Source: Phytophthora colocasiae (Eukaryota; Oomycota; Peronosporomycetes; Peronosporales; Peronosporaceae). Taken from it: a stretch of 64,000 nt of DNA. Both the position numbers and the translations under genes were made by a program. The first letter of the stretch is position 1; every line of letters starts with the position of its first letter. The notes beneath the pieces are model-generated. The model had not been told where the DNA came from, did no database searches, and saw only the letters and a list, made by a program, of their open reading frames with translations. The DNA lies in the NCBI GenBank assembly GCA_018806915.1, contig JAGKQI010000095.1:310001-374000 (forward strand), written 5' to 3'. Shown here one piece after another: positions 23,550 through 34,916 of the stretch.

Positions 23550-23753
23550 CTAGCCGAGTGCCGCCCGCTTTGCGGGCGGTGTGTATGTGTTAGGTCCCAA
23601 CCCGTAGTGCTCGCTGTTCCAGCTCGCCCTACTACTCTGTAGCCCCTGCCCTCGCTTCGCTCGGAGGGGACAAAACATACACAGTGTTTCATATGCACAG
23701 TGAACATGTATTTGTTGTTATGAAAAATGCAGTGATCTCCTTCTTCCTCTTGC

Positions 23754-26700
23754 TTACATCTCGAATATCTGTCGGTAAACAATATTCTGTGTGTACACTC
23801 CATCGGCGTCCACCTGGTCAGGATACTCGATCATCACCTTGAGTCTCGACCGCGCTGTCACTCTCGATAACGCCACGTACAGCTGTCCGTGTGAGAAGCA
23901 AGGAGTCGCCAAGTATAGTCCGAGATTTTGTACCGTTTGTCCTTGGGCCTTGTTGATTGTCATCGCAAACGCTGGTTGCACTGGGAACTGCTTACGACGT
24001 AGACGGAAGGGGAACTCACGCGTGTCCCCGTCACTGAGGAACACAATCCGCGGAATGAACACATGCTGGCCGTGGCGTTCCCCTGTCATGATGGTCGCAT
24101 GGATCACGTGAGGTTTCAGCTCCACAACACGGAGGCGCGTTCCGTTGCACAGTCCAAGATTGGGATTCAGGTTGCGCATCATCATGATCGGCGCACCCTT
24201 CTTCAGAGTTAGTTTGTGCGGCGGGATTCCGTTCATATTCACTGAATGCAGGAGTTCAGGCTCAAAGTAATCAGCGTCACCGTCATTATCCACTGAATCG
24301 TTGGACAAATACTCCTGGGCGTCACCTTCCAGCTTCTGAGAAACAGCTTCGTTGATACGCTGCACGATCATGTTCGTAGTCGTCAATATCGTTCGGTTGG
24401 CAAAGTACTCATCCGTGGCGATCTCAGGGTTATTAATGTCTGCATACATCTCGTCAATGATGCGTCGCATGCCTCTGGGAGTGGTGCCAGGCCGAACCTC
24501 TTCATCTTCTTCTTCCGGCTCTTCCTCCGGTTCGCTCTCAATCAACATGTCGTTCGGGATCTTGATGAAATCTGGTCCAAGTCCAGCATTCACTTGGTGC
24601 CTTCCTTCGCCCACTTGAAGGAGAAACTCAGAGAATGCTGCCAGTTCTTCCGCTGTCGTTTCATTCGCAGCCGACCTCACACGCATGTTCTCCGTAAGAT
24701 GAACTTGTTCGAATTTGCTCCACAACTCCGAAGACTTTAGACACGCGTCGATGGTATCCGCAGGCGTTCCCTGCAGTACCACCGGTAGAATTTGTCTGAA
24801 ATCTCCTGAAAGGACGACCACTTTCCCGCCAAATGGTTCATCGATGTCCAAGATATCCCGTAGCGAACGGTCCACAGCCTCAAAAGCGTGACGATGGGCC
24901 ATCGGAGCTTCGTCCCAGATAATTAAACTGGCCATCTTGATAAGTTCCTTCAGGGCGGAGTTCTTATTGATCGCACACGTAGACTCCGCATTCAGCTTTA
25001 GCGGGATTCGAAAGGTAGAATGTGCAGTGCGACCACCCATTAGTAGAAGTGCGGCAATTCCACTCGAAGCTACCGCAATGGCAATTTTCCCAGACAAACG
25101 AACTTTGCCAGGATGTGCTTGAGCAAGGTTGATTTTCCAGTACCACCAGGTCCATCCAGAAAAAATAACTTGTTGCCTTCTGAAGATCCGTCGACAGCCG
25201 CCATGACTTTCGCGTAGATTGCTTGTTGACCTTCATTAAGTCCATCCTCATGCTCCACAATTTCTTGAAGCATGTGATAGTCATACGCCATGGTCTCGCG
25301 GTCAATCAAACTGTTGTTGGTCTGGAGTGCGTCTCGAAGAAGCAGATCAGGGAAATCGGCAAGTTGTGGAAGGTCAAACTCATGTACCGCTTTCCCACTC
25401 ACTTGAAGCAACTCGTTCAGACTCTTGAGCGTGTTAAACATCACCACGTCGTCCCTCGCCTGGCCTTCCATGGCGCGGAATCGACGGTGGAAATCCTCAG
25501 ACAATGCTCCGTAGTAATTATCCCATAGCTGACGCACCTGCCCAACCTGAGAGTATACTAACAGCGTAGCAAATAGCTGACGCAGTTGATACGCCATCTG
25601 GAACGTCGCGGCTTCCTCCATACAGGCTGCCCACTCCCCATCATTCTCGAGATATCCTAGACGTAACGCGGCATCCTTATACGATCCACATACGACGTTA
25701 TCCACAGTCCGGATATCCTGGAAAGAAGTAGGTCCTTTGCGATGGCATAGCAAGACGCGTAAGTAGAACCTCTCCTCATCTCGCGGAGACACGTGAATCA
25801 TTCGTCCTAGTGCAGCTTGATACTTTTGCGGCGGACCCATATCTTGTGTTTGTCCCATCTAAAGTACTTCGGCACATCCTGATACACAATTGTCTTAGCT
25901 ACCTGGTCTTCGGGCGCTCTACTCGCACATATGTCGAAGAAGGCAGTAAGCTTCGTGCGCTCACTACGATCCATGACGCGTTCCGGATCTTCGGTCTCGC
26001 GGAATACCACCATCTGCTCACCTTCGAGGTGTACCGTGAGCTGGAAAACCGCATGGGACTTCCCTTGCACTACGTGCCCGAGGAGACGCATACACGCCTC
26101 AATGGGAGAGATGTACCTCGCGCTTAAGTATCGGATGATCTCGTTGGGTTCCCGTCTGTCGATATTACCTTCGTCTTGCACCGTCTCCACTGTAATCACA
26201 GCTCTGTCGGATCCCTTGTACACGTACTTGTAGAGATACTTCACCACTGACAGTGCTGTGCAGATTTCAATGTTGATGTGGCAGTTGTACTTGTATGAAA
26301 AGTATGGGTTGTATGGCACCACCCACTGATTCAGCGTAGCATTATCGTACCGTCTTCCATTGAATGTAAAAAATCCTTCCGATCGTCGTCGGCGCCTGTA
26401 CTGCGGGAAACCGTCTTCGCTCACCCGCGTTGTCTCCACGAACGGTTTCGTAGCCCTTTGTACACTTGCCATCCTTCATACAGACACACGATGGATTCGC
26501 CGCGCCACAGGGCCCGTGCATCATATTCGTCATGACCGTTTCATAAAGGCCGGGGTTGGTGTCAGGATCCGGTACTTCCGCCGACACAATCTTGTCAATA
26601 ATCTGCCTCGTGCGTGGCTTGTCCTCGTCCGCCAAGATGACAATGATGTGCGCATGAGGAAGTCCACGCTTTTGAAACTCCACCACGTAAATCCGAGCGG

Positions 26701-29104
26701 AAACCCGCCCAAGCACACCCTCGTCTAAGTCTTTTAAATGAGCAGCCAGCTTTTGCTGCCATACTCTCGCGACGATGTCTGGGCGGTCTTGGGCGCTCTG
26801 GGTAGGATCGCGAATCTGCTCTTGGATCTCTTCCCACTTTGGATTGCAAGTCATCGTGTCGAAGATATCTGGCTTGCCGTACTCCCTAACGATTGCCATC
26901 GAGTCTTGGTACGATTGGTACATCTGACGCGGGCTCCCTGAGTGAGAAGACGGTAAGATGATCTTCTTCCCAACCTGATTGAGGAAGTGCCTGTTTCGGG
27001 CTCGGTCGGGGTGAGCCAGCTCTCCAGTGTCACGATCATATTCCGCCAGGAGTCCTTCGCCATCGCCCAGGATAGTCCTAGCCTCTTCCATAGCTTCGCT
27101 CAGGTACGCATCTCGCAGTCCATTGTACTGATAAGCACGGATCTCCTTTTGGTGAGTTGCTATCCAGCGAAGTTCTTCTTGCTCGCATTTGGCTCTCTGG
27201 TCCACACAATACTGTTGGAAAAGGCGGCCCCCTTTATGTAGAGCTGATCGGTCATCGTCCTTTTGGAAGAGTCGATACGCGACGTGCTCACGTAGAGCCA
27301 TAACGCGTTTGTTCCTGCGCACCACATCACCTTCGTACGTATCCGTATACGTCCACCCCAGTTCTCCATACGGAAGAAGTAGCGGGTACTGAAGGGGGTC
27401 GTAGTTGGCGTTTGTTTCCCAGAGACGCATGAGATTTCTGTCTTTTGTATATACCAAGAGATCGCGAGGCTGTGCGAGGTTGCCGTCTTCAATCATAGTG
27501 ACGGCCACTTCAGAAACCGTCGGCAGATTTTCCGTTCGAGGTCTGGAAGGATTGTTTCTCAGACGGAACACCAAGTCGATTGGCTGCTGCATATCGCTTT
27601 GACGCACCATTTCGCCAAACGTGAGAAACTGCTGAGCGAACTGGTTGTACCTTTGCATCACCCGCTCGATGTCTAACAAAGCCACAGGGTCCAGGTCTGC
27701 GAAAATCCCCATACGTCTCTCAGCTCGGCGCTCCATGTCCGGATCGACGATATATATCTGCGCAAACTTGGGCTGAGTCCTTTGGCCAGTTCGACGATCA
27801 ATGTATGGCAACAAAGAACCCATGTAGTGGCCCATAGCACCTTGAATTCGGTAGGAGTATACGCCACGTTCACCCGCGACGCTGTTGTCCTGGTTGACGT
27901 TCTGAAACCTACCCGTGGTCGGGTTTGAAGCACCGATAGACGTAAAGGCAAACGCCTGGTTGTACGCCCGTATCTGCTTTCGAAAATTGGGGTCTCCGTA
28001 AAGCTGGAGAAGTTCGTCTGGAGCTGGGGCCAGAGGTGGTAGTCTGACTTTCCCCTCGATACAGCAGGCAGACTCGCTTTCACCAGGCCACTTCCACGCG
28101 TTACAGTGACCGCACACCGTAGTGGGAGGCAGCCGGTGGCGTCTGGTGTCTTCATCAACATCTGGACCTGTGACCATCGACGGGCGGAAATCTTCATGGT
28201 TTATAAGTGCTTTTCGATGGCGAGTGATACGTCGACGTTCTCGAACACGCTCGCGCTCCTCTTCGCGCTCTTCCTCCGTTTGTAACGCCCTTCTAATGGC
28301 GTGACGCTCTCGGTCCCGTTCTCGCTCTGCCGCACGCTGCTCCTCGTCCTGTTGCTGTCTAGCATACGATTGCCGCTCTCTGTTGCTCTCCCGCTCAACA
28401 TCACGCTCCTCTGGGGTCTGGTGCTCCCTTGAACTTGCGCGACGTTGCCTGTCAAGTTCACGCTCTGCCGCACGCTCCTCATCCGTCTGACGGGCACGTC
28501 GGGATGCCTGAACCACAGCATTTGCTTCGCGCTCCTCCTTGCGTTCATTCTCGTCTTGCTGTGAACGACGAATGGCCCTTGTTTCTGTGTTTCGTTGTCG
28601 TTCGATGTCTCGGTCTTCTTGGGAAAGTTGGGAGCGTATTTGCGCTTGGCGCTCACTGGCAATATCAAGACCAATCTGACCCTGAAGGCCCCGTCGATTT
28701 AGCTGTTCAAGTCGGTTTCTTTCGCGATCTGCTACTACTTGTTCAGCACTTCGTTGAGCTCTCCGTTGCCGCTGGCGTTCGGCATTCCGTTGCCGCGTAC
28801 GTTCGCGTTGGGAAGAGCTCATGTTTGCCCGCCGCAGCCTGGCTCTCTCTGCGTCACTCATCCTAAGCGCCGCAGCACTGGATGGATTCGTAGTGGGGGC
28901 CAAGGTTGTTCCTGTCGGAGGAACTACCGGTGCATCTACAGGGGCTACAATGGGGTCGCCTGAAACCGAAACGTTGTTTACCTGCTGACTGAGTAGTTCC
29001 AATTCTCGCGAAGCCCTCGAAAAACGGTTGCGTGCCTGCTTCCTTCTGTTGATCCGTCGTCGCTTTGCAGAAGGCGATTCATCCTCTGCTGGAGTTGCGT
29101 TCAC
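23754..29104 (-). pseudogene. Helitron Rep-helicase gene with three frameshifts (copy B)
   Basis: Starts at the ATG at 29104 with the same N-terminus as copy A and ends with a Pif1-type helicase. Domains: Arg/Glu-rich charged helix, zinc segment, HUH (PHAHI), Y2 (KYLYKYVYKG), Walker A (GPGGTGKS, near 25140), Walker B region (IIWDEAP), later motifs (LSGDFRQILPV, TINKAQGQTVQNLG, YVALSRV). Breaks: two bases missing near 26450 (copy A has cgggtag, B has cgtag); one T missing near 25826 (A has five, B four); one base missing near 25100 between LAK and VRLSGKIAIAV. The first two are proven by comparison with copy A. The intact protein would unwind and replicate the element in the nucleus. Confidence 0.92.
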
Positions 29105-30363
29105 GCGCTCCGCTTCGTCTAAACGATACTGCAGCTGTCCTCGACGGTCGTCTCTACACAGTAGACTGTTAGAAGACTTCCAACAGCACGAAAAATTAAT
29201 TTTACGTACCTATCCCGCTTCGTGCCGACCCTGACCGGAGCCATAGCCTTCCCTCGCAAAAAAACACAAAGGAAGCAGCGTTAGACAACGGTCTAACACT
29301 GAATAATTGTATTTTAACTGTAAACTAATTCTTGATAGGTGAATGGGAACATGCAGCGCATGCCGTTCTGCCCCTGACACGGTAAGCAGCATGAAATGTC
29401 TCCATAACATGTGTCGGTCTCACACACGACCACTGGCCCAAGGCTGAGGTGGGTGGCCCGGCCAAGCCGGCTTTTATCGCCACATGGATCCACCCCAGGA
29501 CCCCGGATTGGTATGAGGCTTCCCATGCCGCTGGCGGGCGAACATGGGCGTCTCAGGGTCGGGGCTCCGAAGAGCAATAGAGAGGCAGAACTGAGACAGG
29601 AACGGCGAAGGGTGGCCAGCTGCAACCTTTTTATCCCAAAAAATGGGAAGGTCATGGATTTGGGCGCAAAAGCTACAGTACCCAAATTTCAATTTTCACC
29701 AAAGTACCCGCAGGGATGGCTTACTTGCTTAAATGGGCAATATTGTAGATTCGGAGTGGACTGCCCGGCGTCTGTGCGCTCGAGAGGGGTCTCGGTCAGA
29801 ATGGCCGTGGCGTGGCACCCACTGCAACCCTCCCTCAAGCCCCGCAGAGGACCTGTCAGAGTCCTCCGCAGGCTCCAGCCCACCCTTAATTTTGTACACA
29901 CCAGCTCCTAGTTGCCCCAATGTGGTACCAGTTCTCCCACAAGGCGGAACACCCGACACCGTAAAGATTTGATAGCTGTATTATGTTTATATGGGTACTT
30001 ACCGAGTATTCCTAGGCTGGCTGCGCCGCTCGATCACTCCTGTCCTCGCTAGCCGCCGCGCCGTTCGCGTAATGTCCTCTGTCGCTGCTGACGCCGTTTG
30101 CGTTTTGGAATGAAAGAATTCTAGATTTAAATCGACCAATCAGAGGCCATTGAGAGGGTTATCATTAGTGGGCTATATTTGTAATTTCGGCATTCCTGAG
30201 AGCAGTCTGGAACATAGGGATAGGCTACACCATGGGAAAATACAGTATAGAATACGTACATGTACAAAATGGAGAGACAGGTAGCTACGCAGGTTTATGC
30301 GCTACGACGTTGAACACACACACAACGGACACACAGACGCCGCACTAGCCTAGAGAGTAGAGA
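29105..30363. other. Leader and 5' terminal region of Helitron B
   Basis: Nearly identical to 20757-22311 apart from the 296-bp duplication there. No supported gene. It ends in a CA-rich 5' terminus. Confidence 0.6.
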
Positions 30364-31171
30364 CTAGCCGAGTGCCGCCCGCTTTTGCGGGCGGTTTGTA
30401 TGTGTTTGGTTGAAACCCGTGGGGCTCACTGTTCCAGTTCGCCCCACTACTCACCATCAGCGCCACACCTTCGGCGCGCGCCAGTTGACCGAGGTGCTAC
30501 CTTCGCTTCGCTCGGTAGGATGTATTTTAGCCGAGTGCCGCCCGCTTTTGCGGGCGGTTTGTATGTGTTTGGTTGAAACCCGTGGGGCTCACTGTTCCAG
30601 TTCGCCCCACTACTCACCATCAGCGCCACACCTTCGGCGCGCGCCAGTTGACCGAGGTGCTACCTTCGCTTCGCTCGGTAGGATGTATTTTAGCCGAGTG
30701 CCGCCCGCTTTTGCGGGCGGTTTGTATGTGTTTGGTTGAAACCCGTGGGGCTCACTGTTCCAGTTCGCCCCACTACTCTCCATCGGCGCCACACCTTCGG
30801 CGCGCGCCGGTTGGCCGAGGTACCTTCGCTTCGCTCGGTAGGATGCATTTCAGCCAATCACCGGTCTGTAAAGCGGGGCACCTCAGCATTTTAATCGTAC
30901 TTGGCTTAATTTTGTCCAATGAAAATTTTGTGGCCGAGTGTGCGGACCAATCAGAGGCCATTGAGAGGGTTATCATTAGTGGGCTATATTTGTAATTTTG
31001 GCATTCCTGAGAGCAGTCTAGAACATAGGGATAGGCTACACCATGGGAAAATACAGTATAGAATACGTACATGTACAAAATGGAGAGACAGGTAGCTACG
31101 CAGGTTTATGCGCTAAGACGTTGAACACACACACAGACACACAGACACGGGACTAGCCTACTGTGTTGAGA
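30364..31171 (-). mobile_element. Non-autonomous Helitron unit 3, with three 3' modules
   Basis: CTAG edge at 30364. The 3' hairpin module (about 163 bp) is present three times in tandem (starts near 30364, 30528, 30691), then the shared 5' region. The repeated plus-strand frames here have the same 163-bp period. Confidence 0.8.
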
Positions 31172-31891
31172 CTAGCCGAGTGCCGCCCGCTTTTGCGGGC
31201 GGTTTGTATGTGTTTGGTTGAAACCCGTGGGGCTCACTGTTCCAGTTCGCCCCACTACTCACCATCGGCGCCACACCTTCGGCGCGCGCCAGTTGGCCGA
31301 GGTGCTACCTTCGCTTCGCTCGGTAGGATGTATTTTAGCCAATCACCAGTGGGGGCTACGAGCTCGCGAGCTCGCTGCTACTATTTCGTACTTATCGAAG
31401 CAATTTTAGCCGAGTGCCGCCCGCTTTTGCGGGCGGTTTGTATGTGTTTGGTTGAAACCCGTGGGGCTCACTGTTCCAGTTCGCCCCACTACTCACCACC
31501 GGCGCCACACCTTCGGCGCGCGCCAGTTGGCCGAGGTGCTACCTTCGCTTCGCTCGGTAGGATGTATTTTAGCCAATCACCGGTCTGTAAAGCGGGGCAG
31601 CTCAGCATTTTAATCGTACTTAGCTTCATTTTGTCCAATGAAAATTTTTGTGGCCGAGTGTGCGGACCAATCAGAGGCCATTGAGAGGGTTATCATTAGT
31701 GGGCTATATTTGTAATTTTGGCATTCCTGAGAGCAGTCTAGAACATAGGGATAGGCTACACCATGGGACAATACAGTATAGAATACGTACATGTACAAAA
31801 TGGAGAGACAGGTAGCTACGCAGGTTTATGCGCTAAGACGTTGAACACACACACAGACACACAGACACGGGACTAGCCTACTGTGTTGAGA
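31172..31891 (-). mobile_element. Non-autonomous Helitron unit 4
   Basis: CTAG at 31172. Two 3' modules (second near 31405 after the gagctcgcgagctc inverted stretch), then the 5' region ending cacacagacacggga plus the 19-bp terminus. Confidence 0.8.
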
Positions 31892-32376
31892 CTAGCCGAG
31901 TGCCGCCCGCTTTTGCGGGCGGTTTGTATGTGTTTGGTTGAAACCCGTGGGGCTCACTGTTCCAGTTCGCCCCACTACTCACCATCGGCGCCACACCTTC
32001 GGCGCGCGCCAGTTGGCCGAGGTGCTACCTTCGCTTCACTCGGTAGGATGCATTTTAGCCAATCTCCGGTCTGTAAAGCGGGGCAGCTCAGCATTTTAAT
32101 CGTACTTAGCTTCATTTTGTCCAATGAAAATTTTGTGGCCGAGTGTGCGGACCAATCAGAGGCCATTGAGAGGGTTATCATTAGTGGGCTATATTTGTAA
32201 TTTCGGCATTCCTGAGAGCAGTCTAGAACATAGGGATAGGCTACACCATGGGACAATACAGTATAGAATACGTACATGTACAAAATGGAGAGACAGGTAG
32301 CTACGCAGGTTTATGCGCTAAGACGTTGAACACACACACAGACACACAGACACGGGACTAGCCTACTGTGTTGAGA
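31892..32376 (-). mobile_element. Non-autonomous Helitron unit 5
   Basis: CTAG at 31892. One 3' module and one 5' region, 485 bp, close to unit 1 in layout. Confidence 0.8.
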
Positions 32377-33095
32377 CTAGCCGAGTGCCGCCCGCTTTTG
32401 CGGGCGGTTTGTATGTGTTTGGTTGAAACCCGTGGGGCTCACTGTTCCAGTTCGCCCCACTACTCACCATCGGCGCCACACCTTCGGCGCGCGCCAGTTG
32501 GCCGAGGTGCTACCTTCGCTTTGCTCGGTAGGATGTATTTTAGCCAATCACCAGTGGGGGCTGCGAGCTCGCGAGCTCGCAGCTACTATTTCGTACTTAT
32601 CGAAGCAATTTTAGCCGAGTGCCGCCCGCTTTTGCGGGCGGTTTGTATGTGTTTGGTTGAAACCCGTGGTGCTCACTGTTCCAGTTCGCCCCACTACTCA
32701 CCATCGGCGCCACACCTTCGGCGCGCGCCAGTTGGCCGAGGTGCTACCTTCGCTTCACTCGGTAGGATGCATTTTAGCCAATCTCCGGTCTGTAAAGCGG
32801 GGCAGCTCAGCATTTTAATCGTACTTAGCTTCATTTTGTCCAATGAAAATTTTGTGGCCGAGTGTGCGGACCAATCAGAGGCCATTGAGAGGGTTATCAT
32901 TAGTGGGCTATATTTGTAATTTCGGCATTCCTGAGAGCAGTCTAGAACATAGGGATAGGCTACACCATGGGACAATACAGTATAGAATACGTACATGTAC
33001 AAAATGGAGAGACAGGTAGCTACGCAGGTTTATGCGCTAAGACGTTGAACGGACACACAGACACACAGACACGGGACTAGCCTACTGTGTTGAGA
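32377..33095 (-). mobile_element. Non-autonomous Helitron unit 6
   Basis: CTAG at 32377. Two 3' modules with the gagctcgcgagctc stretch between them. Nearly identical to unit 7, so one probably arose by duplication of the other. Confidence 0.8.
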
Positions 33096-33796
33096 CTAGC
33101 CGAGTGCCGCCCGCTTTTGCGGGCGGTTTGTATGTGTTTGGTTGAAACCCGTGGGGCTCACTGTTCCAGTTCGCCCCACTACTCACCATCGGCGCCACAC
33201 CTTCGGCGCGCGCCAGTTGGCCGAGGTGCTACCTTCGCTTTGCTCGGTAGGATGTATTTTAGCCAATCACCAGTGGGGGCTGCGAGCTCGCGAGCTCGCA
33301 GCTACTATTTCGTACTTATCGAAGCAATTTTAGCCGAGTGCCGCCCGCTTTTGCGGGCGGTTTGTATGTGTTTGGTTGAAACCCGTGGGGCTCACTGTTC
33401 CAGTTCGCCCCACTACTCACCATCGGCGCCACACCTTCGGCGCGCGCCAGTTGGCCGAGGTGCTACCTTCGCTTCACTCGGTAGGATGCATTTTAGCCAA
33501 TCTCCGGTCTGTAAAGCGGGGCAGCTCAGCATTTTAATCGTACTTAGCTTCATTTTGTCCAATCAAATATTTTGTGGCCGGGTGTGCGGACCAATCAGAG
33601 GCCATTGAGAGGGTTATCATTAGTGGGCTATATTTGTAATTTTGGCATTCCTGAGAGCAGTCTAGAACATAGGGATAGGCTACACCATGGGAAAATACAG
33701 TATAGAATACGTACATGTACAAAATGGAGACACAGGTAGCTACGCAGGTTTATGCGCTAAGACGTTGAACACACACACAGACACACAGACACGGGA
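33096..33796 (-). mobile_element. Non-autonomous Helitron unit 7, outer edge of array
   Basis: CTAG at 33096. The 5' region stops at cacagacacggga (33796) followed by T and unrelated sequence. The last 19 bp seen in the internal junctions are absent, so the array either ends at an alternative TC start (TCCCGTG on the minus strand) or is clipped here. Confidence 0.75.
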
Positions 33797-33852
33797 TTCG
33801 AATCAACTAACTTTTTCTCATTCGATGCCAGATCAGTTTGTAAAAAAACAGG

Positions 33853-34502
33853 ACTTTTTGCTATTACAGCGAATAAGAGAGAGTTGAGTCCTGAATTTGA
33901 AGGCAGTTTTGAATCGCACTTTACTCGCGCCTTTCCGGGGGCGGTGACTTTTCTCGGTAGACTCAAGGTTCGCACCCAAATTGCAGTTCAAAATGGAAGC
34001 GCGATAAGAGCAAATTGAATTTGAATTTGATGTCCTACAAACACTCTGCATTAGATTGAGCACTACAACGGAATTGCTCCAGACAAGGCGTGCGCGGGGC
34101 TTCCTGCTCCTATAGATACACATATCGTTCGTTCTGTAGCCCACCAACAGCATCCGTACTGCAGACGCTGCCTTATCGGACGTATGTCGTTGATGCGCTC
34201 CGTGGACTTGACGCTGAGGACTAGGATAGCTTGTTGAGCGTGGACGACTCACAAACATTCATTCCGCACTCACCCCGTGTGACGCGCCGCGGCGACGCGC
34301 CTTTTCCCGCCCTTTCCGGCTGCATTTTGCGTCAAAATGAATGAATCGAATCCGTACTTGCACTGCAGCAATTTGGCAAATTGCAGTTCAAAATGTAACT
34401 GACGCGCCTGGCGCCGCGGCGCTAAGTTCGCACGCACTTTTTATTGTACTTTTTGGCTTCAAACTCAAAATTCAAAGTCTCTTATTCGCTCTAATAGAGC
34501 AT
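33853..34502. mobile_element. Candidate inverted-repeat element (MITE-like)
   Basis: About 45 bp at 33853 (ctattacagcgaataagaga then a gap-tolerant match through tgaatttgaaggc) recur inverted at about 34458-34502 (gcttcaaactc...tcttattcgctctaatag). A second phrase, aaattgcagttcaaaatg, is repeated directly at about 33978 and 34379. No transposase and no clear target duplication. Minus-strand frames inside it are not protein-like. Confidence 0.5.
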
Positions 34503-34514
34503 TGCACGAAAAAG

Positions 34515-34587
34515 CGTCCTCGAGGGGACTCGAACCCCCAATCCCCGCCTTCGGAGGGCGATGCCTTATCCATTAGGCCACGCGGAC
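34515..34587 (-). tRNA. trnR-CCG: tRNA-Arg (anticodon CCG)
   Basis: 73 nt on the minus strand. Acceptor GTCCGCG pairs with CGAGGAC except one G-A; discriminator G. The D arm has GGCCTAATGGATAAGGC. The anticodon loop is CTCCGAA on a five-pair stem, giving CCG, which reads CGG. The T loop is TTCGAGT on a GGGGG/CCCCT stem. CCA is not encoded, and a run of five T follows within a few bases, as for RNA polymerase III. The only RNA gene seen in the window. Confidence 0.93.
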
Positions 34588-34916
34588 ATACATAATAAGC
34601 TGGTGATAAATAGTTATTTAACGCTTTTTACATGCTGCTTGAGGCTAAACGAAATTCAGTACCCAAGTACCATGAACAAGTTGATAGGCATCACAGCCTT
34701 TGGTTTTCCAAGTAAGCCGTGCATGCACTAAGCTGTTTCTTGAGCCACTCACTGGGTCGATTTATTCGTTTGGTTCATTAAAAGCTAACGAGGGAGCAGC
34801 GCGGCACGACTGCCACGCGTCTACGAGCAAAAATGGAATGTACAAGGCACGTCGGCGCAGCCCCACCTTCTACCGCAGCCGCACCGCCACCTCACCCAAA
34901 AAGTATCTGCTACCTC
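34588..34916. other. Gap between tRNA and mucin-like gene
   Basis: No supported gene. A short Ser/Pro-rich plus-strand frame here overlaps the end of the neighbouring gene and is not convincing. It probably holds the 3' untranslated part of the gene at 34917. Confidence 0.4.

Larger units (their letters stand above)
23550..30363 (-). mobile_element. Helitron copy B, full length with both ends (6.8 kb)
   Basis: 3' end on the minus strand: hairpin ccgcccgcaaagcgggcgg, seven bases, CTAG at 23550-23553, followed by T. 5' end at 30363, TCTCTACTCTCTAGGCTAG, close to the TCTCTACT start usual for Helitrons. One Rep-helicase gene lies inside on the same strand. Both ends join other Helitron units directly (CTAG|TCTC), the arrangement expected when rolling-circle replication passes the terminator. 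The gene has three frameshifts, so this copy is probably not autonomous now. Confidence 0.9.

Noticed and set aside
22333..33608. Plus-strand frames of 60-183 codons with shared Cys/Arg-rich text (AVCMCLVETRGAHC and similar) repeated many times
   Set aside because: They follow the repeated Helitron 3' modules and hairpins, shift with the repeat period and have no domain. They lie antisense to the elements and are by-products of the repeats.
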